In this document: positions 36,259-45,300 of the stretch, in pieces
How the letters are laid out: each line of letters starts with the position of its first letter
How positions within the stretch are numbered: the stretch's first letter is position 1
Assembly: GCA_051251725.1 (NCBI GenBank)
Contig: JBPOFN010000003.1
Coordinates: forward strand, 165,000 to 228,999
DNA: 64,000 bases
From: JALZUE01 sp051251725
GTDB taxonomy: Bacteria; Pseudomonadota; Gammaproteobacteria; Enterobacterales; Alteromonadaceae
Direction: 5' to 3'
Notes under the pieces: model-generated
What the model was told of the DNA's origin: nothing
What the model saw: the letters and a program-made list of their open reading frames with translations, nothing else
Database searches by the model: none
Position numbers and translations under genes: made by a program

Positions 36259-36292
36259 GCGTTTTTTTGTCCGTTTAATTGTCTTGTTATAT
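36259..36292 (-). other. Half attC site
   Basis: On the minus strand: ATATAACAAGACAATTAAAC then GGACAAAAAAACGC, matching the R''/L'' half of the attC at 35318 (AGCTAACAAGCAATTCAACA then AGGACAAAAAAC). The matching R' half is missing. Its R'' box ATATAAC is complementary to the TTATAT that begins the ParDE cassette, as expected for one cassette. Confidence 0.55.
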
Positions 36293-36307
36293 TTTTTATA
36301 CCATAAT

Positions 36308-36321
36308 CCAATATATATTGG
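36308..36321. promoter_or_regulatory. Palindromic operator in front of parD
   Basis: Perfect 14-base palindrome CCAATATATATTGG, 21 bases upstream of the parD start codon. Likely binding site of the ParD ribbon-helix-helix protein for autoregulation. Confidence 0.5.
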
Positions 36322-36341
36322 TACTGTAAAGGTTTTACATT

Positions 36342-36581
36342 ATGGCTAAGAATACAAGCGTAACATTAGGCGAACATTTTGATCAATTTATAAATCAGCA
36401 ACTTAACTCTGGTCGTTATGGCTCGGCAAGTGAGGTTGTGCGTGCTGGTTTAAGAGCTTTAGAAGATCAGGAAACAAAGATAATGAATTTACGCAATATG
36501 CTAATTGAAGGTGAAAACAGTGGTGTGACAGATTACTCGTATGATTCTTTGATTTCAGAGCTGGACAATGATAACCACTAA
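36342..36581 (+). CDS. parD: ParD-type antitoxin
   Basis: 79 residues. The N-terminal ribbon-helix-helix reads KNTSVTLGEHFDQFINQQLN, and GRYGSASEVVRAGLRALE is the family hallmark. The acidic C-terminal tail (DYSYDSLISELDNDN) is the part that wraps the toxin. It neutralises the downstream ParE and represses the operon. AAAGG precedes the ATG. TAATG overlap with parE ensures coupled translation. Both genes lie in a reversed integron cassette, where self-expressed toxin-antitoxin pairs stabilise arrays (family knowledge). Confidence 0.92.
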   Translation: MAKNTSVTLGEHFDQFINQQLNSGRYGSASEVVRAGLRALEDQETKIMNLRNMLIEGENSGVTDYSYDSLISELDNDNH

Positions 36582-36874
36582 TGTCGAAATTCGAATTATC
36601 AGGAAAAGCTAAAAGCGATTTAATAAAAATAGCCAAGTATACTCAGTTAACTTGGGGAACAGCGCAAAGAAATGATTATTTAAAACTGTTAGATTATACT
36701 TTCCATCAATTAGCAGATGAACCTATGCAGGGAGTCAATTGCGATTATATAAGAGAAGGTTATCGAAAACGGCCTCAGGCTAGCCACATAATTTATTATA
36801 AAGAACATAAATCAAACCAAATTTTAATTGTAAGAATATTACACAAAAGTATGGATGTTAACCGCGCGCTCTGA
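36581..36874 (+). CDS. parE: ParE-type toxin
   Basis: 97 residues of the RelE/ParE fold: AKSDLIKIAKYTQLTWG near the N terminus, GYRKRPQASHIIYYKE in the middle and LIVRILHKSMDVNRAL at the end. ParE toxins inhibit DNA gyrase. The ATG overlaps the parD stop by one base. The reading direction is opposite to the DUF1275 cassette and to the attC orientation, so this cassette is reversed and depends on its own promoter. A truncated attC follows it. Confidence 0.92.
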   Translation: MSKFELSGKAKSDLIKIAKYTQLTWGTAQRNDYLKLLDYTFHQLADEPMQGVNCDYIREGYRKRPQASHIIYYKEHKSNQILIVRILHKSMDVNRAL

Positions 36875-36880
36875 AAAATA

Positions 36881-36955
36881 TAACGCCCCGCTAAGGGACA
36901 AATAATATGTTGGCTAAAATAAGCGAAGAATGAGCAAAAGCCAACTGTAATTTGT
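36881..36955 (-). other. attC site truncated by an IS3 relic
   Basis: Read on the plus strand, TAACGCCCCGCTAAGGGACA is followed by GTTGGCT at 36909 and the complementary AGCCAAC at 36939, then TGTAATTTGT; the arms GACAAATAATATGTTGGCT and AGCCAACTGTAATTTGT pair well. The outer R'' end is missing where IS3 sequence begins at about 36956. The preserved R' box is GTTATAT on the minus strand. Confidence 0.65.
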
Positions 36956-36956
36956 G

Positions 36957-37440
36957 ATCTACCTCCGATAAAACGGACACATTTAAATTTATGCTGCCAG
37001 GGCTTCTATTCTATTGGTGAACAATAGCTTATCCCTGAATGCAACCTCATCGCATTGTGGTATTTGTTGATGTAACTGCCAAGCGTTCTGCGTAATTCCT
37101 TATCACTTTTAAAAGTGTTTCCGCGAATAACCTCGGCCTTCATCGAATGGAAAAATGACTCCATATGCGCATTGTCAGTACATTTACCTGCTCGACTTAA
37201 ACTATGTAAAATGCCGCGCCGTTTTAATACGCCTTGATATACATTACCCCGATATTCAACACCGCGGTCTGTATGTAACATTAAATCGCTTGGTGGTTTA
37301 CGCGTTTGAATGGCCTGTTTTAATGTTCGCTTAGTGACTTCCATTATTCTATTTTTATCTAAACTCCAGCTAATAATACGCCGTGAGTATAAATCCATTA
37401 TCACCGATAAATATCGGCAAACACCATTCACTTTCAAGTA
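36957..37440 (-). mobile_element. Truncated IS3-family element (transposase C-terminal half)
   Basis: The minus strand encodes an integrase-core fragment of about 145 residues: YLSVIMDLYSRRIISWSL, second catalytic Asp in MLHTDRGVEYRG, catalytic Glu in AHMESFFHSMKAEV, ending GISYCSPIE. This is OrfB of the IS3/IS150 type. The 5' part with orfA and the first catalytic Asp is gone: the sequence joins integron-integrase coding sequence at about 37440. The outer end near 36957 cuts the attC site. Confidence 0.8.
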
Positions 37441-37799
37441 CGCAGAATTTAGCCCTGTGCTCAATTGTTTTTATGTACAAACATGTTTTCGAAAGAGAGC
37501 TTACCCTTTTACCTGATACTGTTAGAGCGAAAACACCGACCAGAGTGCCTATGGGTTTATCAAATAAAGAAGCTACGGCAATTATCAATCAATTGAAAAA
37601 TCCTTACCACCTCATGTTTAGTTTGTTATACGGAAGCGGATTAAGAAAAGCGGAGCTGTTAATCTTACGTATCAAAGACATCGATTTTGATGGAAATTCT
37701 ATTTACGTTTTTCGGGGGAAAGGCGCTAAGGACCGAATGAATTATATGCGCTATCATGGTGATTATTTGATAATGTATGCACCAGCATTGATTAATTAA
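37438..37799 (+). pseudogene. Fragment of an integron integrase (IntI)
   Basis: About 100 residues of an IntI-type tyrosine recombinase: STQNLALCSIVFMYKHVFER, then KTPTRVPMGLSNKEATAII, LLYGSGLRKAELLILRIKDI with the first catalytic Arg, and VFRGKGAKDR. The order matches the middle of known IntI proteins (NLALN.L.FLYK...LP.VLT..E...LLYGSGLR..E...LRV.DIDF...GKG.KDR). The N-terminal domain, the integron-specific patch and the remaining catalytic residues (His, Tyr) are missing. Its plus orientation places attI to the left, towards the attC sites, which is the correct geometry for this array. Confidence 0.78.
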
Positions 37800-37949
37800 T
37801 CATAAGGCATAATGTCAAAAGCAGACTTGAAATAAAATTAACACTTAATAAACATGAGGTTAGTATGATTTGTAATAATGGTCTAAATTATGCTTGTTAA
37901 ATAATAAAGCGAGAGTTCAATACGATTGAACTAAGTTAAAGCCAAAAGG

Positions 37950-38085
37950 ATATCTAGGGTTCCGATTCACATTACATTAAGTAATTTGAATGTCTGGACC
38001 GAGAGTTATCAACCTGGCGTTGTATTTTATAATACAAATTGCATCTGCAATAGGTTACACGGAGGGATAAAAGCCCGGGAGGTCA
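37950..38085 (+). ncRNA. Guanidine-I (ykkC) riboswitch
   Basis: The conserved ykkC blocks are present in order: CTAGGGTTCCG at 37954, CTGGACCGAGAG at about 37993, and ACACGGAGGGATAAAAGCCC at 38057 followed by GGGAGG. ykkC class 1 RNAs bind guanidinium and switch on detoxification or degradation genes. The hairpin GGTC...GAACC right after it (about 38081-38098) may be part of the expression platform. The next gene starts 50 bases later and heads a guanidine operon, which supports class 1 over the ppGpp and PRPP variants. Confidence 0.93.
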
Positions 38086-38135
38086 GTTTATTGAACCTCT
38101 TGCGCCCAAAAACCGTATAAACCTTGGAGATGTAT

Positions 38136-39179
38136 ATGAAAAGTTTAAAAATAGTTCTACTCGCTCTTACCTTATTTACTTCACTAGCCTCTACGAATGC
38201 CTTTGCAAAAGATAAATTCTCAGTTTGTTGGTCAATTTATGTTGGTTGGATGCCGTGGGATTATGGCGACAGCTCAGGCATTGTTAAAAAGTGGGCTGAC
38301 AAATATGATATTGAAATTGATATTGTTCAAATAAACGATTACATCGAATCTATTAATCAATATACAGCAGGTCAATTTGATGCTTGTACCATGACAAACA
38401 TGGATGCATTAACCATTCCTTCCGCAAGTTTTGTTGATAGCACTGCATTAGTTGTGGGTGATTTCTCTAATGGTAATGATGGTGTTGTATTAAAAGGTGC
38501 AACGTCTTTAAAAGACATTAAAGGCCAAAAAGTTAACTTAGTTGAATTAAGTGTTTCTCATTACTTATTAGCCCGTGGATTAGCAAGCGTTGGTATGTCT
38601 GAAAGAGATGTAACAGTGATAAATACCTCTGATGCCGATATGGTAGCCGCATATACAACGTCAGATGTGACGTCTGTTGTTACTTGGAACCCATTATTAT
38701 CTGAAATTACCGCTATGCCTAAATCTACTAAGGTGTACGACTCTTCTAATATCCCTGGTGAGATTATTGATTTATTGGTAGTTAATACTGAAACCTTAGC
38801 CGCTAACCCTAAATTAGGTAAAGCACTAGTCGGTGCTTGGTATGAAATCATGGATAAGATGCAAGCAGACAAAGCGATATTGACCGAAATGGCTGTTGCT
38901 TCAGGTACTGATTTAGCTGGTTATGAAGCACAGCTTGCTACCACCAAAATGCTTTACACGCCAAAATCTGCTGTTGAATTTACTAACAGTAAACAACTAC
39001 CTAAAACCATGGAATATATCGCTAAGTTTTCATTTGAACATGGCTTACTTGGTGAAGGTGCTGCCGATTCAACCTTTATTGGTATTGAAACCCCAGCCGG
39101 TGTTGTAGGAGACAAGAAGAATATTAAATTACGTTTCGATCCTAAATTTATGAAAATGGCTGCAGACGGAAAGCTATAA
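38136..39179 (+). CDS. ABC transporter substrate-binding protein (guanidine/urea-type)
   Basis: 347 residues from ATG 38136, with GGAG 6 bases upstream. Signal peptide SLKIVLLALTLFTSLASTNA, cleavage near AFA. The periplasmic protein is of the NitT/TauT (ThiY-like) type: SVCWSIYVGWMPWDYGDSSG at the N terminus is typical of the group annotated as putative urea ABC transporter binding proteins next to urea carboxylase genes. With the guanidine riboswitch in front, guanidine is the more likely ligand (inference). A stem-loop at 39192 follows it. Confidence 0.9.
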   Translation: MKSLKIVLLALTLFTSLASTNAFAKDKFSVCWSIYVGWMPWDYGDSSGIVKKWADKYDIEIDIVQINDYIESINQYTAGQFDACTMTNMDALTIPSASFVDSTALVVGDFSNGNDGVVLKGATSLKDIKGQKVNLVELSVSHYLLARGLASVGMSERDVTVINTSDADMVAAYTTSDVTSVVTWNPLLSEITAMPKSTKVYDSSNIPGEIIDLLVVNTETLAANPKLGKALVGAWYEIMDKMQADKAILTEMAVASGTDLAGYEAQLATTKMLYTPKSAVEFTNSKQLPKTMEYIAKFSFEHGLLGEGAADSTFIGIETPAGVVGDKKNIKLRFDPKFMKMAADGKL

Positions 39180-39191
39180 GCTTATCAATGC

Positions 39192-39228
39192 ACGTTTCAT
39201 CCTGAGTGTTTAGCTCAGGTTGAAACGT
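39192..39228 (+). promoter_or_regulatory. Intercistronic stem-loop
   Basis: ACGTTTCA at 39192-39199 and TGAAACGT at 39221-39228 pair perfectly, with inner CCTGAG/CTCAGG. It lies between the binding-protein and permease genes without a T tract. Such stems protect the upstream mRNA so that the binding protein is made in excess. Confidence 0.6.
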
Positions 39229-39279
39229 AATTAAATAAACTTACAAGCATACAAAAATATCAATTAAGGTCGTAAGTGA

Positions 39280-40104
39280 ATGAAACGGTTAATGAACTTA
39301 ACACCAAGTAAACCTTTATCCATCTTTTTAAGTATCTTGCCATTTATTGCAGCGTTATTTATATATTGGAATGCATCTAATGTAAGGTTAGCTGAAAACC
39401 CGAATGACAAGCTTTTACCAAGTTTTACTCAAATTAGTAACGCGGTTGAGCGTTTAGCGTTTAATGAAAATAAGCGCACTGGTAAATATATTTTTTGGGA
39501 AGACACAAGTGCCAGTTTATATCGTATTGGTTTAGGCATTTTAATTAGTGCAAGCTCTGCGTTAATTATAGGCTTACTTACAGGTATGATTCCTTTAGCG
39601 CGTTCTAATTTATCACCCATTGTTACCATTATCTCGCTAATTCCCCCGATGGCTATTTTGCCTATTTTATTTATCACCTTTGGTTTGGGTGAACTCGCAA
39701 AGGTCATGTTAATTATTATAGGTACGGCTCCCGTTATGATGCGTGATATGCAGTCTAGAGTCTTACAATTACCGGTAGAGCAATTAATAAAAGCTCAAAC
39801 GCTAGGGGCTTCAACTTGGTTGGTTTCTATCAGAGTGGTGTTACCACAAATCCTTCCACGTTTACTGGATTCTATGCGTTTATCTCTCGGTTCTGCTTGG
39901 TTATTTTTAATAGCGGCAGAAGCTATTGCTGCACAAGAAGGCTTAGGTTATCGCATATTTTTAGTGAGACGTTATATGTCAATGGACGTTATTTTCCCTT
40001 ATGTAGTTTGGATCACAATACTGGCTTTTATCATGGATTATTCCTTGAAAAAACTATCTCACGTCGCATTCCCTTGGTATCACGCGAATGATAATGACAA
40101 GTAA
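39280..40104 (+). CDS. ABC transporter permease (guanidine/urea-type)
   Basis: 274 residues, six hydrophobic segments, NitT/TauT family. The binding-protein-dependent transport motif is near 165-190: EQLIKAQTLGASTWLVSIRV contains the EAA loop that docks on the ATPase. First gene after the intercistronic hairpin; ATG follows a weak purine stretch. With the adjacent binding protein and ATPase it forms a complete importer in the inner membrane. The next gene starts 9 bases after its stop. Confidence 0.9.
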   Translation: MKRLMNLTPSKPLSIFLSILPFIAALFIYWNASNVRLAENPNDKLLPSFTQISNAVERLAFNENKRTGKYIFWEDTSASLYRIGLGILISASSALIIGLLTGMIPLARSNLSPIVTIISLIPPMAILPILFITFGLGELAKVMLIIIGTAPVMMRDMQSRVLQLPVEQLIKAQTLGASTWLVSIRVVLPQILPRLLDSMRLSLGSAWLFLIAAEAIAAQEGLGYRIFLVRRYMSMDVIFPYVVWITILAFIMDYSLKKLSHVAFPWYHANDNDK

Positions 40105-40113
40105 GGAAAATTT

Positions 40114-40884
40114 ATGAGCTTTTTAACCGTAGAAAACTTATATAAATCGTATGGCGACAACCTAGTCCTAGAGCGTTTAAATAAGCAGGTAGAACAAGGC
40201 GAGTTTATCTCAATGGTAGGCGCTTCTGGCTGCGGTAAATCAACATTTCTAAATATGCTACTAGGTAAAGAGTCACCATCTAAAGGAAAAATTACTTTAG
40301 AAGGTAAATCGCTGATACAAGAGCCTGATGAAGACCGTGGCATTGTCTTTCAAAAGTATTCTGTATTCCCTCATCTTACTGTTTTACAAAATGTGATGAT
40401 TGCCGATGAGTTCTCTAAAGCAAAGTGGTTAGGCTGGACCTTTGGAAAAACTAAAAAAGCCATAGAAACTAAGGCGATGGAGTTTATTGATGCGGTAGGG
40501 TTAAGTACTGCTATTGATAAATATCCTCACGAACTTTCTGGCGGTATGCAACAGCGTTTAGCTATTGCTCAAGCGTTAATGAAGTCACCCAAAATATTAT
40601 TATTAGACGAACCTTTTGGTGCTTTAGACCCCGGCATCAGAGGCGATATGCACGAACTAATTCGAGATATTTGGCAAAAAAAGAATTTGACCATCTTTAT
40701 GGTTACACACGATATTAAAGAAGGTTTTGAATTGGGATCTCGGTTGTGGGTCTTTGATAAAATTCGACACGATCCAAAAGCGCCTAATGCTTATGGTGCT
40801 CAAATCACTTTCGACCTTTCTCTTAACTCAGAAAGTTGCAAAGTAGCTGCTCAAACTACCATTGAAAACATGGAAATTAAATAA
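40114..40884 (+). CDS. ABC transporter ATPase (guanidine/urea-type)
   Basis: 256 residues. Walker A GASGCGKSTFLNMLLG, Q loop FQKYSVFPHL, signature LSGGMQQRLAIAQAL, Walker B ILLLDEPFGALDPG and switch His VTHDIKEGFEL are all intact. It drives the NitT/TauT-like importer encoded just upstream. GGAAAA before the ATG. The next gene begins 2 bases after its stop, so transport and catabolic parts are translated from one message under the guanidine riboswitch. Confidence 0.93.
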   Translation: MSFLTVENLYKSYGDNLVLERLNKQVEQGEFISMVGASGCGKSTFLNMLLGKESPSKGKITLEGKSLIQEPDEDRGIVFQKYSVFPHLTVLQNVMIADEFSKAKWLGWTFGKTKKAIETKAMEFIDAVGLSTAIDKYPHELSGGMQQRLAIAQALMKSPKILLLDEPFGALDPGIRGDMHELIRDIWQKKNLTIFMVTHDIKEGFELGSRLWVFDKIRHDPKAPNAYGAQITFDLSLNSESCKVAAQTTIENMEIK

Positions 40885-40886
40885 TT

Positions 40887-41606
40887 ATGTCAGAACGTAT
40901 TTTATATAAAGATATCCTCCCGGGAGGAAAACATTGGTCGATGCGAATGCGTCGTGGAACTAGCTTAAAATTAATTGATGTTGAAGGCGGCGCCAATGTA
41001 GGTGCATTGTTTTATAACCCTGAAAACTTACTCGAGAAATACAACGCACCAGATACATTGAAATGTCAGCATACTTTTAAATTAACCAAAGGACATTGTT
41101 TGTATTCCGATATGGGACGAATTTTTTGCTCAATTACCGAAGATACGGTCGGCTGGCATGATACGGTTTGTGGTAACAGCAACCAAAAAATGGTTGATAA
41201 AAAATGGGGCGCGCAAAGCTACCAAAAAGACCAAAACCAATGGCTACAAAATGGTAATAACGCGTTGTTAATTGAAGCAACAAAATACGGCTTAGGCGTA
41301 AAAGATTTAGCCGCCAACACTAATTTTTTTAGCTGTGTAAAACCGAGTGATGAGGGCGATTTGATGTTTGAAGCCAACACTTCAAAAGCTGGTGATTATA
41401 TTGAATTACGTTTTGAAATGGACACTATTGTATTGCTGCATACATGCCCGCACCCAATGAACCCAATCAGCCCTTATCCTTTTAAACCGGTTGAGTATCA
41501 AATTTTATCATCAGAGCCGGTAGCTGATGACGATCTTTGTAAAAATTCATGTCCCGAAAATCAACGCGGATTTGAAAATAACCGTTTGTACTATTTAGGT
41601 CTATAA
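40887..41606 (+). CDS. Carboxyguanidine deiminase subunit (UAAP1 type, DUF1989)
   Basis: 239 residues, urea-amidolyase-associated protein 1. Visible features: RRGTSLKLIDVEGGANVGAL, NPENLLEKYNAPDTLKCQHT, HCLYSDMGRIFCSITED, DTVCGNSNQKM, and paired Cys near LLHTCPHPMNPISPYPFKP. DUF1989 proteins bind metal through such Cys/His sets. In guanidine degraders the two UAAP proteins form a heteromer that deiminates carboxyguanidine to allophanate and ammonia (established for this family). It lies between the transporter and the second subunit, 10 bases apart. Confidence 0.9.
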   Translation: MSERILYKDILPGGKHWSMRMRRGTSLKLIDVEGGANVGALFYNPENLLEKYNAPDTLKCQHTFKLTKGHCLYSDMGRIFCSITEDTVGWHDTVCGNSNQKMVDKKWGAQSYQKDQNQWLQNGNNALLIEATKYGLGVKDLAANTNFFSCVKPSDEGDLMFEANTSKAGDYIELRFEMDTIVLLHTCPHPMNPISPYPFKPVEYQILSSEPVADDDLCKNSCPENQRGFENNRLYYLGL

Positions 41607-41616
41607 GGAGAATAAC

Positions 41617-42255
41617 ATGATTGTAGAAAGTAAATTACAAGCCGAAAATGCTATTGTCCGCGACACCGTAGATGCTGGCGATTATTATTTGAAAACCCTT
41701 AAAAAAGGGCAAACTGTTCGAATTCTTGACCTTGAAGGTAATCAAGCAGCTGACACTTTATTTTATAACGCTAATGATGTGAGTGAACGCTACAGTGCAA
41801 TAGATACGGTAAGAGAGCAGGGTAATGTGTATTTAACTGCGGGTACAGTGTTAATGACTAATGACTGCAACCCTTTGCTTAAAATTGTGGCTGATACTTG
41901 TGGTCGCCATGACACGCTAGGCGGAGCTTGTGCTACCGAAAGTAATACCGTGCGTTATGCTTTAGACAAAAAATGTATGCATGCTTGTCGTGATAGCTGG
42001 TTACTCGCCATAGCTGAAAACGAAACCTTGGGTTTAACCAAAGCAGACATTACTCACAATATTAACTTCTTTATGAATGTTCCGGTTACGGCTGACGGAA
42101 AACTCAGCTTTGCTGATGGTATTAGTGGCGCAGGAAAATATGTGGAGTTAACGGCATTAATGGATACGATAATTCTTATTTCTAATTGTCCACAACTGAA
42201 TAACCCTTGTAATGCCTATAATCCAACACCCGTTGAAGTATTGATCTGGAATTAA
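41617..42255 (+). CDS. Carboxyguanidine deiminase subunit (UAAP2 type, DUF1989)
   Basis: 212 residues, homologous to the upstream subunit: KKGQTVRILDLEGNQAADTL, NDVSERYSAIDTVREQGNVY, LMTNDCNPLLKIVADTCGRH and the closing SNCPQLNNPCNAYNPTPVEV with conserved Cys and Pro. It is the urea-amidolyase-associated protein 2 of the same family. AAGGAG precedes the ATG. Both subunits are needed for carboxyguanidine deiminase activity in characterised systems. About 94 bases, with a small hairpin, separate it from the carboxylase gene. Confidence 0.9.
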   Translation: MIVESKLQAENAIVRDTVDAGDYYLKTLKKGQTVRILDLEGNQAADTLFYNANDVSERYSAIDTVREQGNVYLTAGTVLMTNDCNPLLKIVADTCGRHDTLGGACATESNTVRYALDKKCMHACRDSWLLAIAENETLGLTKADITHNINFFMNVPVTADGKLSFADGISGAGKYVELTALMDTIILISNCPQLNNPCNAYNPTPVEVLIWN

Positions 42256-42349
42256 ATAATTTCGGAAGGATAGGTTTTAGAGCAGTTAGGACGACCATAC
42301 TGCTTACTTTTTTATCGTGGGACGACCCGCAAGTTCAGAGCTAAATATT

Positions 42350-45300
42350 ATGTTTAACACTGTATTGATTGCCAACCGTGGTGCCATAGCGTGCCGTATT
42401 ATTCGTACATTAAAAAAACTCGGTATTAAAAGTATTGCCGTTTATGCCGAAGCCGATAGAGAATCTTTGCATGTTAGACAGGCTGATGAATCTTTTAGCT
42501 TAGGTGAAGGCTCTGCTGCACAAACCTATTTAAACCAAGATAAAATTATCAGTATTGCTCAGCAAATTGGTGCGCAAGCGATTCATCCCGGTTACGGATT
42601 CTTAAGTGAAAATGCTGATTTTTCTGAAAAATTATCAAAAGCTGGTATTTGCTTTATAGGCCCTAGACCTCATCAAATGATCGACTTTGGCTTAAAACAT
42701 CAAGCGCGTGAATTAGCAGAAGCTGCTGGTGTGCCATTAGTACCGGGTAGCCCGTTACTTGAAAACGTAGCTGAAGTTATTAAATTTGCCAATCAGGTTG
42801 GTTATCCTGTCATGCTTAAAAGCACTGCTGGTGGCGGTGGTATTGGTATGCAGCGTTGTGATGACCAAAGCCAACTTGAAAAAGCATTCACCAATGTTAA
42901 ATATTTAGGCGAACAAAACTTCTCGAATGACGGCGTTTTTCTTGAAAAATTTGTAGAAAAAGCACGTCATATAGAGGTGCAAGTATTGGGTAATGGTTGT
43001 GGACAAGTAGTTACCTTAGGTGAGCGAGACTGCTCAAGCCAACGTCGTAATCAAAAAGTCGTTGAAGAATGTCCAGCCCCTAATTTGTCGGATGATGTGC
43101 GTTTTAAAATGTTTGCTACTGCTAAACAATTAATGACGTCAATTAACTATTTAAATGCAGGTACGGTTGAATATATTTATGACGATAAATCTGAAGAGTT
43201 CTACTTTCTAGAAGTAAATACTCGCTTACAAGTAGAGCATGGCATCACAGAAGCTTGTTTTAATGTTGATTTAGTTGAATGGATGTTGAAAGTCGCTTTT
43301 GAAGAGGAAGCTGATCTTTCTCCAATTGAAGGGTTAGCCGCTCAAGGGCATGCCATTCAAGCACGAATATATGCTGAAAATCCGGTGAAAAACTTTCAAC
43401 CATCAGCAGGGTTATTAACCCAAGTTAATTGGCCTGAAACTGGTCAGTTTGAAAATGAAAGTTTAAGAATCGATCATTGGATTGAAGCGGGCTTGGAAGT
43501 GTCTCCTTTCTTTGACCCAATGCTGGCTAAGGTTATTGTGCATGCTGCTGATCGAAAACTTGCCATCGAAGGGCTTGATAAAAACTTAGCGAAAACTGAG
43601 TTATACGGCATTGCTACCAACGTTGATTATGTACGTCAAATATTACAAACCGAACTTTTTCAACAAGGTAAAATTTTCACGCAAACCTTAAATACAATAA
43701 TTGCTGTGTATCATGGATTTGAAGTGATTAAACCTGGCACTATGACCACTATTCAAGATTATCCTGCTCGTTCAGGTTATTGGGATATTGGCGTGCCACC
43801 TTCGGGCCCTTTTGATTTTTATTCTTTTAATTTAGCTAATCGCTTACTTAATAATACACAAGATGCTGCAGGATTAGAAATTACCATTGCAGGACCTAGC
43901 TTACAGTTTTATACCGACACACAAGTGGTTATTTGCGGTGCTGAAATAGCCATAAGCCTTGATGGTAAAACCTATTCTATGAATAACGTTATTGATATTA
44001 AGGCCGGTCAAACGTTATGTGTTGGCGAAGTTAAATCTGCCGGTGCTCGCGCTTATATGGCGATATCAGGTGGCATTCAATGTCCTGATTACTTAGGTAG
44101 TAAAAGTACTTTTACGCTTGGTAAATTTGGTGGTCATTGCGGTCGCGCATTACGTACAGGTGATTTTTTAGCACTTCCTGAAAACGTAACTAAAGTCGAA
44201 AAGGCTACGGACAGTTCGCTAGCAAACATTAGTGAAATTACCGCACCACTGACCAATCAGTGGAAAGTACGTGTTGTTTATGGCCCTCATGGAGCTCCTG
44301 ACTTTTTCACCCAAGACGATATTAAAACCATTAACCAACATGAGTGGGAAATACATTATAACTCTAGCCGTACAGGTATTCGTTTAATTGGGCCTAAACC
44401 TGAATGGGCAAGAGAAAGTGGTGGTGAAGCTGGACTTCATCCTTCTAATATCCATGATAACGCTTATGCATTTGGTACCGTTGATTTTACCGGTGATATG
44501 CCGGTGATTTTAGGGCCGGATGGACCGAGTTTAGGTGGTTTTGTTTGCCCTTTCACCGTTATCTCTGCGGATTTATGGAAGTTAGGCCAACTTAAAGGTG
44601 GTGATAAATTAAGTTTTGAAGTGGTCGGTTTGGCGTCAGCAAAAGCAATAGAAATTGCACAATTAGAACAATTGTCGACATTATCACAGCAAGTTATCGA
44701 TTATCCCCCGATAACGTTAGACGACCTAAGCACGCCGGTTATTGATACGTTAATAACCGATGACGGTGAGCCGGATCTAGTATTCAGGCAAGCAGGTGAC
44801 AAGTTTTTATTGGTTGAATACGGTGAACTGGTACTTGATTTAGCTTTACGTGCTCGTGTACAGGCCTTATTAGAAGCCGTTAAAAAAGACAATATAACAG
44901 GCGTGATGGAGTTAACACCGGGCATTCGTTCATTACAAATTCACTACGATAGTTTGAACATTTCGGTACACGACCTTATTGCTCGAGTAAAAGTGCTAGA
45001 TGTCGCACTTGGTGATACTAGTCAACTGAGCTTTAATTCTCGCATCGTCCACCTTCCTTTAAGCTGGGATGATAAAGCCTGCCAGTTAGCGATTGAAAAA
45101 TATATACAGTCGGTCAGAAAAGATGCGCCATGGTGTCCATCAAACCTAGAGTTTATTCGTCGCATAAATGGCTTAACCGATATTGAAGCAGTTAAGGATA
45201 TTGTTTTTAATGCGAGTTACTTAGTACTTGGTTTAGGCGATGTTTATTTAGGCGCGCCAGTAGCAACACCGCTTGATCCTTGTCATCGTTTGGTTACCAC

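Noticed and set aside
36081..36278. 65-codon frame between DUF1275 and parD
   Set aside because: No family likeness and it overlaps the half attC; probably decayed cassette sequence.
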